IMG/VR virus record: IMGVR_UViG_3300027749_000004
Coordinates: 1-59,154 of that record
DNA length: 59,154 nt
DNA from: a virus
Strand: one strand, 5' to 3'
In this document: piece by piece, positions 7,639-16,001 of the stretch
Layout of the letters: each line of letters begins with the position of its first letter
Position numbering within the stretch: the first letter of the stretch is position 1
The notes under the pieces: model-generated
Database searches by the model: none
Told to the model about the DNA's origin: nothing
Seen by the model: the letters and a program-made list of their open reading frames with translations, nothing else
Position numbers and translations under genes: made by a program

Positions 7639-7833
7639 TTAAACTTCCTTCTTGTTCGAGCGCCATTTATGAAGCCAGCCTTGCACGGTCTTGGTCTCAT
7701 AGATGCGGATTAACGACCACACGATACTGAAAGCTGCGGCTGTGGCAGGTAACATATTGGCAAGCGTCCCTACTACAGTGGCTACTGAGAACACATCTAG
7801 CATCGGCTTAAGAATGTCGGGATGCTGTTCCAT
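7639..7833 (-). CDS. Putative T7-type (class II) holin
   Basis: A 64-aa membrane protein with a hydrophobic segment (FSVATVVGTLANMLPATA) running into a second one (AAFSIVWSLIRIYE) and a strongly basic tail (WLHKWRSNKKEV). This resembles short holins of T7-like phages, which form lethal inner-membrane holes. It stands apart from the endolysin block at 2.7 kb, where a second holin-like gene lies, so either could be the true holin. Confidence 0.6.
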   Translation of the reverse strand: MEQHPDILKPMLDVFSVATVVGTLANMLPATAAAFSIVWSLIRIYETKTVQGWLHKWRSNKKEV

Positions 7834-7840
7834 GAGGCCC

Positions 7841-8128
7841 TTATCCGTAGAACATCGAGATGTAGCAGTTCGTCAATGTCGCATAGACGCCATTGGTAAA
7901 CAGTACACCCTCACCGGGGACGAGTGCGTTGTGGAACGCTGCTGTGGCTGGCACATCGATCTCAATCAGGATGGTCCCAGAGGAACCACCTGATTTTAAC
8001 TGTACCGTGCCCGCACCGCCGCCCGTGGAAGTGAGGATTAGCCCCTTCACACGGGTTCGCTGGTTGATCGGAAGCAGCTGCGCCGAAGCGTTCGCATGGA
8101 TATTCTTAACGTCAGTTTGCATAGCCAT
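7841..8128 (-). CDS. Putative head-associated virion protein
   Basis: A 95-aa beta-rich protein starting MAMQTDVKNIHANASAQLLP, with RTRVKGLILTSTGGGAGTVQ and repeated Gly/Ser turns. Small proteins with this start occur near capsid genes in other phages. AGGGG ribosome site. Likely a decoration or stabilisation protein; no motif confirms this. Confidence 0.55.
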   Translation of the reverse strand: MAMQTDVKNIHANASAQLLPINQRTRVKGLILTSTGGGAGTVQLKSGGSSGTILIEIDVPATAAFHNALVPGEGVLFTNGVYATLTNCYISMFYG

Positions 8129-8142
8129 CGCTGACCCCTAAC

Positions 8143-8649
8143 TTAGACGTTAAAGGTGGTTGGCGAAGATGCACCGTTAGGGAGACGCTGGATGTACTCG
8201 ATGGTTACAACAGCCGAACCCGCAGTTGGGTTACCCGTGACAGCCGTAAAGGTGCCGAAGACAGGCACATCGACCGTACCGATGTTGTTGGTAGCCGAAG
8301 ACACCAGAGCCGCGTCCAAGGTGGCGCGAGCAGTCTGAGCGGTCGTTAGGCCGATATCGAGCGTGGTCGAGTAAGCGTTGGCAGAGCCAGCCGTACCGAA
8401 CGTGGCGTTCACGGCGGAGACCGAGTTACCCGAGACAGCGGTCGTCTTCTCAACAGTGAAGCGAACGATCTTAGAGCCTGCTGGAAGCACAAAGAGGCGC
8501 TGGGCCACAGGGGAAGTTGTGATCATCACGCCGAAAGGCACGGTGGCAGTCTGGGTCAGGACGGGGAGACCCGTGTTCAAGCCAGAGGCAAGAGTGCCAA
8601 AACGGACGGTGCCAGAGCGTACTGGTCCGGAGAAGGTTGAAGTACCCAT
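8143..8649 (-). CDS. Putative head decoration or fibre-like structural protein
   Basis: A 168-aa protein rich in Thr, Ser, Val and Ala, beginning MGTSTFSGPVRSGTVRFG. Long beta-strand stretches (QRLFVLPAGSKIVRFTVEKT) and a VTIEYIQRLP end suggest a jelly-roll or immunoglobulin-like outer head protein. It is the first gene after the terminator that follows the capsid gene and has its own AGAGGA site. Confidence 0.6.
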   Translation of the reverse strand: MGTSTFSGPVRSGTVRFGTLASGLNTGLPVLTQTATVPFGVMITTSPVAQRLFVLPAGSKIVRFTVEKTTAVSGNSVSAVNATFGTAGSANAYSTTLDIGLTTAQTARATLDAALVSSATNNIGTVDVPVFGTFTAVTGNPTAGSAVVTIEYIQRLPNGASSPTTFNV

Positions 8650-8749
8650 AACATATCCTCTATCTGCACCCGCTGTCTTGAGGAAGTCTGCCTAGACAGT
8701 CAGCGGGTTGGTTTATCACTAGGTACGTAAGAGCTAGCACAGCACATAG

Positions 8750-8779
8750 AAAAGGGGAAGAGGTTTGCACCCCTTCCCC
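8750..8779 (-). terminator. Rho-independent terminator after the major capsid gene
   Basis: On the minus strand a ten-pair stem with one mismatch (8770-8779 against 8754-8763, loop TGCAAA) is followed by TTTTCT. It lies about 30 nt after the capsid stop. It probably lowers transcription of the genes beyond it relative to capsid; readthrough must occur or another promoter must exist in 8650-8750. Confidence 0.75.
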
Positions 8780-8808
8780 CTCTATTTCGTTAACCCTAGT
8801 GGATCGTA

Positions 8809-9720
8809 TTACGAACCGCCGGGAGAACCGAACATACCCAGAGGATCGGACCAGCCGAAGCTATAACGCTCACGGGCCTTATACCGAACATTTCCGGTGT
8901 CGAAGTCGCCGTCCATGCCAGTCGACAATGGAGTACGAACAAAGTGCTTCATACCATTAGGAACGTCCGTGGTCAGGTACCAAGAGTTGGTGTCGGTGAT
9001 GAAGTGGTTCACCGCATAACCCTCAGGGATCGACCCGTTGTTCTTCAGGGCGTTGATGTCGTTGTCCGTGGTACCAACGCGCAGGCTGGTTTCCAGCAAG
9101 CGGGTGGCGACAAACATCAGCGCGGGTGGGATGATGAGCTTCTTGGGCTTTGCAGCGATCAAGAGCGAACGCTCGTCAGTCCATGCTGCGATCTGGATCA
9201 CAGCGGCTTCCAGCGAAGTCTCGTTCAGGTCGGCCACAGTGGCTTGCGTGTTTGAGTTAACGTCGCCAGAGACCAGCGGGTGCGCGGTGCTGAAGAGTGC
9301 CTGACCGTCGCCGCCAACAAAAGTAGAGTTGAAGCCGTTGTTCAGAACTGCAGCAGCCTTGACCTGCTTGGTATAGGACATGGCACGAGCCAGCGCCTTG
9401 GTGTAGCGAGCCGAGAGAGAGTCATAGAGGTTGTCCTCGATGGCTTCTTCGGTCAGGCTGAAGCCTAGAGCGATGGTTTCGTGGTTGTATCGAGCGGTGA
9501 ATGCTTCTTGCCCGTTATCATAGGCAATAGCACCACCTTCGGTCTTGACCGGAGCAGCCGAGAAGCCCGACAGCTTGGTCTCTTCTTCGAAGGAACGCTC
9601 AGAGCTTTCGATGTCGAAAAGTTCTTTGTGTTCCTCGCCGTAGCGATTGTACTCCAGACCGAACAAAGCGTTCAGGCCGGGGAGCAGTTCCTTCAGAAGT
9701 TGTGCGCGTGAAATAGCCAT
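8809..9720 (-). CDS. Major capsid protein
   Basis: A 303-aa protein starting MAISRAQLLKELLPGLNALF, with EYNRYGEEHKELFDIESSER and GFSLTEEAIEDNLYDSLSAR. These are signatures of Mu gpT-like major head subunits with the HK97 fold. The length agrees with that family. It follows the scaffold gene and two head genes and is followed by a terminator, as expected for the most abundant late product. A GGGAG site lies about 10 nt upstream. Confidence 0.88.
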   Translation of the reverse strand: MAISRAQLLKELLPGLNALFGLEYNRYGEEHKELFDIESSERSFEEETKLSGFSAAPVKTEGGAIAYDNGQEAFTARYNHETIALGFSLTEEAIEDNLYDSLSARYTKALARAMSYTKQVKAAAVLNNGFNSTFVGGDGQALFSTAHPLVSGDVNSNTQATVADLNETSLEAAVIQIAAWTDERSLLIAAKPKKLIIPPALMFVATRLLETSLRVGTTDNDINALKNNGSIPEGYAVNHFITDTNSWYLTTDVPNGMKHFVRTPLSTGMDGDFDTGNVRYKARERYSFGWSDPLGMFGSPGGS

Positions 9721-9739
9721 TTCTTAATAACTCCCAGAG

Positions 9740-10579
9740 TTAGGCGTTGCCGGTGGCGGAATAGTACTGGTGTGCGCCGAACTGGAGCTTGACCAACACT
9801 TCTGGGTACTGGGTCAGCACGACAGTCGTACCGAAGTTACCAGAGCCGATAGTGAAGGTTGGGGCTTGGTTCAGAACAATCGAGGTAGCACCCGCCGCAG
9901 CGGCAGTGGCCACGAAGGAACCAGTACGGGCCAGAAGGCCGTTGGTGCCGAGGATGGCCACGTCCGTACCAACTGGAAGGGCGTTTGGAAGCGCACTGAC
10001 AGTCAGGGTGGAGGTACCCGCAGACCAAACAACCGTACCAAGCGAAACAGCGGTGTCCTTAACGACGTCGATGATGCGCAGTGGCAGAGTGGTGGTGACA
10101 GGAGTGGCAGTAGGGGCCAGAACAGCGTTCTTGGAGTCACCAGTGATCTGGGAGCCCGAGGCGTTGTCGATAGCCGAGACGTTTTGACCAATCATGGCGA
10201 ACGCACCCGAAGCGACGGTCGTGCCCGAAGAGCACACCACAGCCTTGAACACGGCGTCTGGATCGTCCGAAACGATAGCTACAATGTCACCCGCGAGGGT
10301 ACCAGCAGGGTAGAACTGCGTGAAGGTCTTCTGCTTGGTGACAGGGTTCGTGTACGAACAGCCAAGGAAGATACCAACAGTTAGGTTCAAACCGGTACCG
10401 GTCGAGACCGCTGCACGGTTAACGAAGCCACGCGACAGCTGCACGAAGTCACCATAGAAGATGTTCGTGTTGTAACCAAACTGGATGGGATATTCACGGG
10501 TGGAACCCGAAAATACCTGACCACCAAGCAGGTTCTGCGGAAGCAGGCCATATGGAGATGCGATATTAGGATATGCCAT
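9740..10579 (-). CDS. Putative head structural/decoration protein
   Basis: A 279-aa protein starting MAYPNIASPYGLLPQNLLGG, with REYPIQFGYNTNIFYGDFVQ and a Thr/Val/Ala-rich beta-sheet body. Proteins with the PYGL...GG...YGD pattern commonly lie next to capsid genes in environmental podoviruses. Strong AGGAG site; 20 bp before capsid. Likely an abundant head protein; exact role unknown. Confidence 0.65.
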   Translation of the reverse strand: MAYPNIASPYGLLPQNLLGGQVFSGSTREYPIQFGYNTNIFYGDFVQLSRGFVNRAAVSTGTGLNLTVGIFLGCSYTNPVTKQKTFTQFYPAGTLAGDIVAIVSDDPDAVFKAVVCSSGTTVASGAFAMIGQNVSAIDNASGSQITGDSKNAVLAPTATPVTTTLPLRIIDVVKDTAVSLGTVVWSAGTSTLTVSALPNALPVGTDVAILGTNGLLARTGSFVATAAAAGATSIVLNQAPTFTIGSGNFGTTVVLTQYPEVLVKLQFGAHQYYSATGNA

Positions 10580-10594
10580 CTATAAGCTCCTAGC

Positions 10595-11044
10595 TTATTT
10601 GCCTTTGCCGAACGAGGAGGTCGACTTCCGTTCCCTAAAGAGGGGCATACGGGGGTCGTTCTCTCGCATGAAATTATTGTCTACTGACTCGATCTGGCCT
10701 TGGGCTGCTTTATTGAAGTGGGCCGTACGTTGTTCCATGAACTCTGTAGGGACCTTACAAAGAAGCAAACCTGCGACTTCGATATTGTCTTTGAACCGGC
10801 TATTCGGATCGACCAGCATCTGAAACTTTGGCTGTTCCTCAACACGGACTGCTTCCCATCCTTCGCGGAGCTTGGACGAGAGGTTCGTCGGATCGGACTG
10901 TCCTAGGGACGAGACACGAACCCAACGGTACGCATAACCGGGTTGTTTATCCGGCTCTGGCAGTAGTGAAGCGGGTTGCCAAGATTTTGGACGCTCGAAC
11001 GTGGCCCGAGTGTCTAGTTCACGTGTGGTTCTGACTTCTGACAT
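10595..11044 (-). CDS. Conserved head-module protein of unknown function
   Basis: A 149-aa mixed-charge protein without known motifs. It contains AYRWVRVSSLGQSDPTNLSS and ends DNNFMRENDPRMPLFRERKS. It sits between scaffold and head-decoration genes and has an AAGGG site. Position suggests a capsid assembly or minor head role. Confidence 0.6.
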   Translation of the reverse strand: MSEVRTTRELDTRATFERPKSWQPASLLPEPDKQPGYAYRWVRVSSLGQSDPTNLSSKLREGWEAVRVEEQPKFQMLVDPNSRFKDNIEVAGLLLCKVPTEFMEQRTAHFNKAAQGQIESVDNNFMRENDPRMPLFRERKSTSSFGKGK

Positions 11045-11049
11045 GGTGA

Positions 11050-11958
11050 TTAACCCTTACTCTTTGCAAATTCCCGAGCATATTGTTCAGGAGTGATACC
11101 CAGCTTCTTGGCCAAATTGACCTGAGACTGACTAAGCACAATTTTTTTGGAAGATGTGCTGCGCGAAGCAGGTGCAACCACCGTGGCTGATTTACCAGCA
11201 CGAGGTGCTCTGGTTTCGGCCCCACCGAAATACTCGGGGAACCTGCGCCGCATCGTTGTGTCGATGGACGACCAATATTCGTCGGTACCGACATAGCCGT
11301 TACCGTGTTGCTGCTCGAGCTTTTGGTGAAGCCCAAGTGCCGAGGCAGTCATCTCCGGGTCTGAACCCCACCACGAATTGCGCTCTTGCCACGCCTTCGT
11401 TTTGTTGTCCAAAGTCGGTGCTACTACCGGCTGCTGAATATTCTGTACCGGTTGTTCTGCAGCTTGTAAAGTAGGCTTATACGATCTTAACTGAGAGATA
11501 CGCCGTTGGACATCTTGTAGATGCTCCTGCGCTGCTACCAGTTTATCAGCATCACCGCTCTCATAGGCTTCCTTAAACTCGCGTCGAGCCGTCTCTAGCT
11601 CGATACTTGTAGACTGCTGGAAGCTCTTGATGAGCGTACCCTCACCCCGCACCAAGGACTGGCGAAGCTGTTGGTTCTCTTGCATCATGCGCTGTGCGGC
11701 AGAGATAGCCTCGTTCTGCTCGCGCTGGGCAGCTTCACGGGCGCGACGCTCGTCGTGCCAGACCTTCTTCATCTGCTTAAGGCGGGTCTTCACCTTATCA
11801 GAATAGTCTTCCAGCTCGTCAGCCTCGAGCTCGTCCACGATCTCTTGGGGTAAAGGCTGCCGATTACGGTCTTCGGCGGGAGTGTCGTCCTCTACATCGA
11901 TGTCGATCTCGACACCTTCAACTTCGAATTCGAAGTCGTCGTCATTAACTTCGGCCAT
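11050..11958 (-). CDS. Capsid scaffolding protein
   Basis: A 302-aa protein with a highly acidic N-terminus (MAEVNDDDFEFEVEGVEIDI), a long helical coiled-coil middle (ARMMQENQQLRQSL-type, residues about 60-160) and a basic Lys-rich C-terminus (KKLGITPEQYAREFAKSKG). This charge layout is typical of scaffolding proteins, whose C-terminus binds capsid subunits. It lies just upstream of the head genes, and an AAAGGAGAG site precedes the ATG. Confidence 0.8.
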   Translation of the reverse strand: MAEVNDDDFEFEVEGVEIDIDVEDDTPAEDRNRQPLPQEIVDELEADELEDYSDKVKTRLKQMKKVWHDERRAREAAQREQNEAISAAQRMMQENQQLRQSLVRGEGTLIKSFQQSTSIELETARREFKEAYESGDADKLVAAQEHLQDVQRRISQLRSYKPTLQAAEQPVQNIQQPVVAPTLDNKTKAWQERNSWWGSDPEMTASALGLHQKLEQQHGNGYVGTDEYWSSIDTTMRRRFPEYFGGAETRAPRAGKSATVVAPASRSTSSKKIVLSQSQVNLAKKLGITPEQYAREFAKSKG

Positions 11959-11970
11959 GATCTCTCTCCT

Positions 11971-12381
11971 TTATGCGCGGCTAATGCCTCTTGGGTCTTC
12001 AACGACAGCCTCAACGCTATCGTCATTGATTAGACGGAACTCTCGCCCATGGATTTTTACCCGTGTGCCCGCGTGGGGTCGCGTCAGGATGAAGTCACCC
12101 TCTTTGCACCATGGTCCGCTGGGAAAGCGCTTCTCGTCCTTGAAGGCGTCAGGGCCGATCTTGACCACAAAGAGCACTGAGGTCAGAAGCTCTTCGTTGG
12201 AGACGGTGATATCCGCCTTCAGGATGCCCCCTTCGGTCTTACGTTCGATCTCGGGGATAGCGCATAGGATGCGATAGCCTGAGGGGTCTGGTAGCTGTTT
12301 TGCCTTCTGCTCATCAGAGGCGGGTAGTTCAGTCACGATACTTGGATCATCGGGGTTTGTGCCGAGGAACAGGTCAGTCAT
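11971..12381 (-). CDS. Phage GroES-like co-chaperonin
   Basis: A 136-aa protein with a Cpn10 layout. The first 30 residues are an acidic extension, then GYRILCAIPEIERKTEGGIL contains a typical mobile loop (about residues 46-60, GGIL at 51-54, the part that docks on GroEL). Beta strands VLFVVKIGP and EGDFILTRPHAGTRVKIHGR follow, and an EFRLINDDSVEAVVED end. Phage co-chaperonins such as T4 gp31 replace host GroES to enlarge the folding cage for capsid protein; the head-module position fits this. The start MTDLFLGTN (12381) overlaps the upstream gene by 8 nt. A start at 12408 would extend further into that gene. Confidence 0.85.
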   Translation of the reverse strand: MTDLFLGTNPDDPSIVTELPASDEQKAKQLPDPSGYRILCAIPEIERKTEGGILKADITVSNEELLTSVLFVVKIGPDAFKDEKRFPSGPWCKEGDFILTRPHAGTRVKIHGREFRLINDDSVEAVVEDPRGISRA

Positions 12382-12571
12382 CGCTATCGATCTCCATACG
12401 TTTTTCAAGTTCGAGCAACATGCTCAGGGTCTTGTTCAACCCTTGGACCGTGCCGCATGAGTATTTGTACTCGGCAAAGTCCTTTGCACCGCCGCGAGCG
12501 AGGCTTGTTTCGACTGCGGCAATTTCTTCGCGCACCTTCTTGAGGAGGTACGTTACAAGGTCGTGGCTCAT
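12374..12571 (-). CDS. Small conserved phage protein after the portal
   Basis: A 65-aa helical protein (LLKKVREEIAAVETSLARGG, CGTVQGLNKTLSMLLELEKR). Its ATG overlaps the portal stop and it has a strong GAGGAGGT site. Short proteins with the CGxxxGL...LL pattern are common between portal and capsid genes in T7-like phages. No function is known to me. Confidence 0.65.
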   Translation of the reverse strand: MSHDLVTYLLKKVREEIAAVETSLARGGAKDFAEYKYSCGTVQGLNKTLSMLLELEKRMEIDSDD

Positions 12572-15186
12572 TCAGGGACCTCCTCAGAGGGCTGAGCTTC
12601 AGGTGGGGCCTCTTGGGGCTGCTGAGCCTGCTGAGCCTCCTGCTGAACCTGCTGGATCATATGCTGCAGAACCGCGCTGTCCTTCTGGTGAGTATGGTCA
12701 GCGAACTTCTGCTTGGTCTGGTGTTCCTGCTGCTGCATGGTTTTGGCCACATCAACTCCAATACGTAGACCCTCGACCTGCTGCTGGGCAGAGTTGCGCA
12801 TCTTGTCCGCGCCAATCTTTGCCCCGATCTGCATGCCTGCGATGCGCTCTTGAGAGGCGATACGCTCACGCTCGATGTCCAACTGGTCCTGACGGGCCGT
12901 AGCATCGATAGCCAGCTTCTGCGCCTTGAGCTGAGACTCTTGTTGTTTAATTTGCAGTTCTGCCTGCTGCATCTGGACGATGGGGTCCTGAGCAGTCTGC
13001 TGGTTCTGTTGGTTCTGCACCTGCTGCTGGTTCTTTTGGAGAACTTGAACAGCTGCAGCGGCGGCAAGACGGGAGATTTCGGCCTCTGTCTCTTTGTCCA
13101 TCTGCTGGTCAGGGGCAGGGTAAGGAACGCCTGCGGCGTCCTCGATGCTCTTGCGGTATTTGAACGCAATATGCTCCATGATGTGAGCCTGCGCTGCACC
13201 CATAATCATAGGGGCCTTGGGGTTTTGACCCATAGCCTGCTGCAGAACGGGGTCCTGCATAGCCGATGTATGGACTGCTAGGTGGGCATCATGGTCTTGG
13301 AAGATGAACGCCTTGACAGGTTTGCTGTTCAATAGCGCCATGGTCTCCGACACGGGGTCCATAGGCTCCTCATCGTCGGTCGTTGGAACCAACTTTGCGG
13401 CGTCTTTGACCCCTAGGATGTCCAGCATCTGACGATGCAGGAACGGCAGATCGTAAATCTGCGGAGCTTGTTGAGCCATCTGCATGACGGCTTGGTACTG
13501 CACGACCTTCTGGGCCATCGTGGCCGAATTAGGGTCGCTGACAGGGATGACGTCCACAGTGTCGTAGTCGGCCTGCTTAACCTGCGGAGCGCCGTCCACA
13601 GGCTTATAGGAGTACTCATGTGGGGTGTAGTCGCGAATGATCACCTTCAGGAGCTTGAACTCCTGTTTCATTGCGTAGTGTATGCGAGCCTGAACGGCGC
13701 TCATCACCTTAAGCGACCGTTCAAGTATGGCTAGCGTCGTACCCACAGGGCTATTGGCTGACATATCGCTAACCTGCAGGTCAGCAGCCGAGGCGAACCG
13801 ACGCCCCTCCTCAATGATGCTCTGCAGCAGCGTGAAGAGGACTTGGCTTGGCTCCTTGTAGGGGAGCGGCATGATATTGTCGCGCATGGTCCCAGAGGCC
13901 ACGTCCACGTCGCGCCACTCAGCGGGGGCGATAGGCGTGTCATCACCCGTGACGCGGAGGCCCTTGGTCTTGAAGCCGCCGGGGAGGTTGCTCAAGGTAC
14001 CAGCATCGACTAGTTGGCGGATCAAGCTCGTGCCGGACTTGGCGAAAGCACCGATGAGGTGGATTAGGCCGAAGGCATAGAAGCCGAAGCCGGGGATGTA
14101 GGGGTAGTGGACGAAGTGGTTGCGCTTCTGCTTGAGGTCGTCGTCAGGGTCCCAGTTCCGGCGGATAGACAGGATGGTCCCAGAGGCCTTCTCCATTGTG
14201 ATGACGTAGGGTAGGGCAATACCAGTAGGCTCGCCGTCCTCATCCTCGTCCTCGAAGCCGGGTAGGTCGACGTCGACGTGCATCTCGAGCAGCTTGAAGC
14301 GGTCGTCAGAGGAGGCTTGGAAGCCCATCTTCTCCGCGATCTTCTTCTCTACCTCGTCGAAGATATCCGTAGGCTCACCGAGGTCCTCATCAAGGTAGAA
14401 GCCCTGTGCCTGCAGCTTCTTGACCTCGTTGGGGGTCTTGCGCATGACGTGGGTGACGCGCTCAGCCGTTTGCAGGCTCGACGCTCCATAGGGAACCACC
14501 ATGTCCTCAGCGGGCACGTACATCGACGTTTGACGCCCCAAAGAGGGGTCAAAATAGACCTTTTTGAAGGCATTTCCGGCCAAACCAAGGCCCCAGAGCA
14601 TGCGCTCGTGCTCAGGTCGGTACTCAACCATGCGCTCGGTCAGTTGGTAGTTCATATCTGCCTCAACGCGGGCAGCTGCCTTCTTGTTTTCGGGTGTTTC
14701 TTCCCCGATAATCTTGGTCCGCACCGGTCCAGCCGCTGGGAACGTCTCCATAATGGTCTCAGCTTGGAATTTCACCAACGCTTCGCTCAAAATCGGGTGG
14801 TAGACACCGCAAGCTCCCGGCCAAGGCTCCGTACGGTCCTCAACCTTCATGCCTAGAAGCTCTAAACCGTCAACATAGGTGTTGATCCAGTCCTTGCGGG
14901 ACGAAATATCCTCGTCAAAGTCACCCAATAGGTCACCCGAGAGGGTTTTCATGGCCGCTTCGTCCATGAACTCGGCCAAATTGGCATCAAAGTCGTCTGG
15001 ACCCTCGTCCTCATCGTCTTTACCGTCGAGGTCGATCTCCATACCATTGATCGAGACGCTCTCGGGGTCCTCAATCTCGATCTCCAAGGCTGGCGCATCG
15101 CCATCTGCGCCCATATCCAAGGGCTGCATGCCTGAAAGAGAGCCTAGACCGAGCGGGGCTTGGCTGAGTGATTTATCGACGGCCAT
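12568..15186 (-). CDS. Portal protein (large form)
   Basis: An 872-aa protein with an acidic N-terminus (residues about 35-90), then the portal core: DWINTYVDGLELLGMKVEDR, EPWPGACGVYHPILSEALVK, YVPAEDMVVPYGASSLQTAE and ADLQVSDMSANSPVGTTLAI. The last 200 residues form a Gln-rich helical barrel/coiled coil (QQQVQNQQNQQTAQDPIVQM). Portal proteins form the dodecameric DNA channel at one capsid vertex. This is larger than the typical 500-700 aa because of the terminal extensions. An AGGAG site precedes the ATG. Confidence 0.88.
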   Translation of the reverse strand: MAVDKSLSQAPLGLGSLSGMQPLDMGADGDAPALEIEIEDPESVSINGMEIDLDGKDDEDEGPDDFDANLAEFMDEAAMKTLSGDLLGDFDEDISSRKDWINTYVDGLELLGMKVEDRTEPWPGACGVYHPILSEALVKFQAETIMETFPAAGPVRTKIIGEETPENKKAAARVEADMNYQLTERMVEYRPEHERMLWGLGLAGNAFKKVYFDPSLGRQTSMYVPAEDMVVPYGASSLQTAERVTHVMRKTPNEVKKLQAQGFYLDEDLGEPTDIFDEVEKKIAEKMGFQASSDDRFKLLEMHVDVDLPGFEDEDEDGEPTGIALPYVITMEKASGTILSIRRNWDPDDDLKQKRNHFVHYPYIPGFGFYAFGLIHLIGAFAKSGTSLIRQLVDAGTLSNLPGGFKTKGLRVTGDDTPIAPAEWRDVDVASGTMRDNIMPLPYKEPSQVLFTLLQSIIEEGRRFASAADLQVSDMSANSPVGTTLAILERSLKVMSAVQARIHYAMKQEFKLLKVIIRDYTPHEYSYKPVDGAPQVKQADYDTVDVIPVSDPNSATMAQKVVQYQAVMQMAQQAPQIYDLPFLHRQMLDILGVKDAAKLVPTTDDEEPMDPVSETMALLNSKPVKAFIFQDHDAHLAVHTSAMQDPVLQQAMGQNPKAPMIMGAAQAHIMEHIAFKYRKSIEDAAGVPYPAPDQQMDKETEAEISRLAAAAAVQVLQKNQQQVQNQQNQQTAQDPIVQMQQAELQIKQQESQLKAQKLAIDATARQDQLDIERERIASQERIAGMQIGAKIGADKMRNSAQQQVEGLRIGVDVAKTMQQQEHQTKQKFADHTHQKDSAVLQHMIQQVQQEAQQAQQPQEAPPEAQPSEEVPE

Positions 15187-15195
15187 GTGTATCTC

Positions 15196-15459
15196 CTAGC
15201 GCTTCTTTAATTTAGCGGTATTTGTCTTAGGGTTATAAACAAAGGCACTGGGCTTCTTGTTAGAGGCTTTAGCCGCTCTGTCTTTTGCACGTTCTTCAGC
15301 AGTCATAGCATCACGAGCTTTACCCTCAGAAGTTAGAACTCCTTCAGGGGTCATCTGCCCGCGTTTAATAAGTATCGCACGAGCCATACCCTTACTACCG
15401 GTTTGAGCGGTTAGGCGTTGCAGCAGTTTATGTTTCCCCATAAATTTCTGCGTGGCCAT
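15196..15459 (-). CDS. Small basic protein between terminase and portal
   Basis: An 87-aa protein starting MATQKFMGKHKLLQRLTAQT. The ATG at 15459 overlaps the upstream stop as TGATG; a TTG at 15462 also opens the frame. It carries KGMARAILIKRGQMTPEG and AKDRAAKASNKKPSAFVYNP, an arrangement I have seen in many T7-like phages without a known role. A packaging or DNA-binding role is possible from position. Confidence 0.65.
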   Translation of the reverse strand: MATQKFMGKHKLLQRLTAQTGSKGMARAILIKRGQMTPEGVLTSEGKARDAMTAEERAKDRAAKASNKKPSAFVYNPKTNTAKLKKR

Positions 15460-16001
15460 CAATTATATCCCTGTTCCTTTAACCACTCGGCTACCCGAGC
15501 AATATCCTGTGCCCTATAGGCATTTTTGATCATATTAGCCTTCAAAGATATCACTACTACGTTACTCATTACATACCCTACAGAAGGGTCTAGCCTATCC
15601 AGCGATGCACTCTCGCTTCCCATCTTCTTATTCCCTGTAAACCTAAAGGGTGTGTAGAACACCGGGCATATATCAGGGGTTATCCCTAGTACCCCCCTAT
15701 AGGTAAGCGAGAACTCTAAGCCTTTCCTTGCGGCCCGAGCCTTAGCGGAACCCACCGACGATATTGCCCATGACCTCTTAGGGTTAGCGGCCTTCCATCT
15801 TGCTTTGTGCGCCCCATTTGCAAGTCTTGCGTGCCCACATTGAGAACAGTAGCCCGTCGTCGTGTAGCGGTATGCGGTGTGTCCGTGAAGACACGGCTTA
15901 CCCGTAAAATATCTGCGAGAGTTAGCCGCCATAGCAGCCTTACGGGTAGGGGGTAGGTCAGTAGTACCCCCTGTTTCGGTTGCTTCTGAACTCTCGGACA
16001 T
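15459..16001 (-). CDS. HNH-type endonuclease (homing-nuclease-like)
   Basis: A roughly 180-aa protein. The N-terminal part has a zinc-binding CLHGH...CSQCGH arrangement (YFTGKPCLHGHTAYRY). The C-terminal part has CPVFYTPFRF and SASLDRLDPSVGYVMSNVVV then SLKANMIKNAY, the core of the phage HNH family that includes free-standing homing endonucleases. The start is uncertain: 16013, 16004 and 16001 all overlap the terminase end, with GAGG favouring 16001; a non-overlapping ATG at 15932 is possible. Insertion between terminase and portal suggests a mobile nuclease. Confidence 0.75.
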   Translation of the reverse strand: MSESSEATETGGTTDLPPTRKAAMAANSRRYFTGKPCLHGHTAYRYTTTGYCSQCGHARLANGAHKARWKAANPKRSWAISSVGSAKARAARKGLEFSLTYRGVLGITPDICPVFYTPFRFTGNKKMGSESASLDRLDPSVGYVMSNVVVISLKANMIKNAYRAQDIARVAEWLKEQGYN

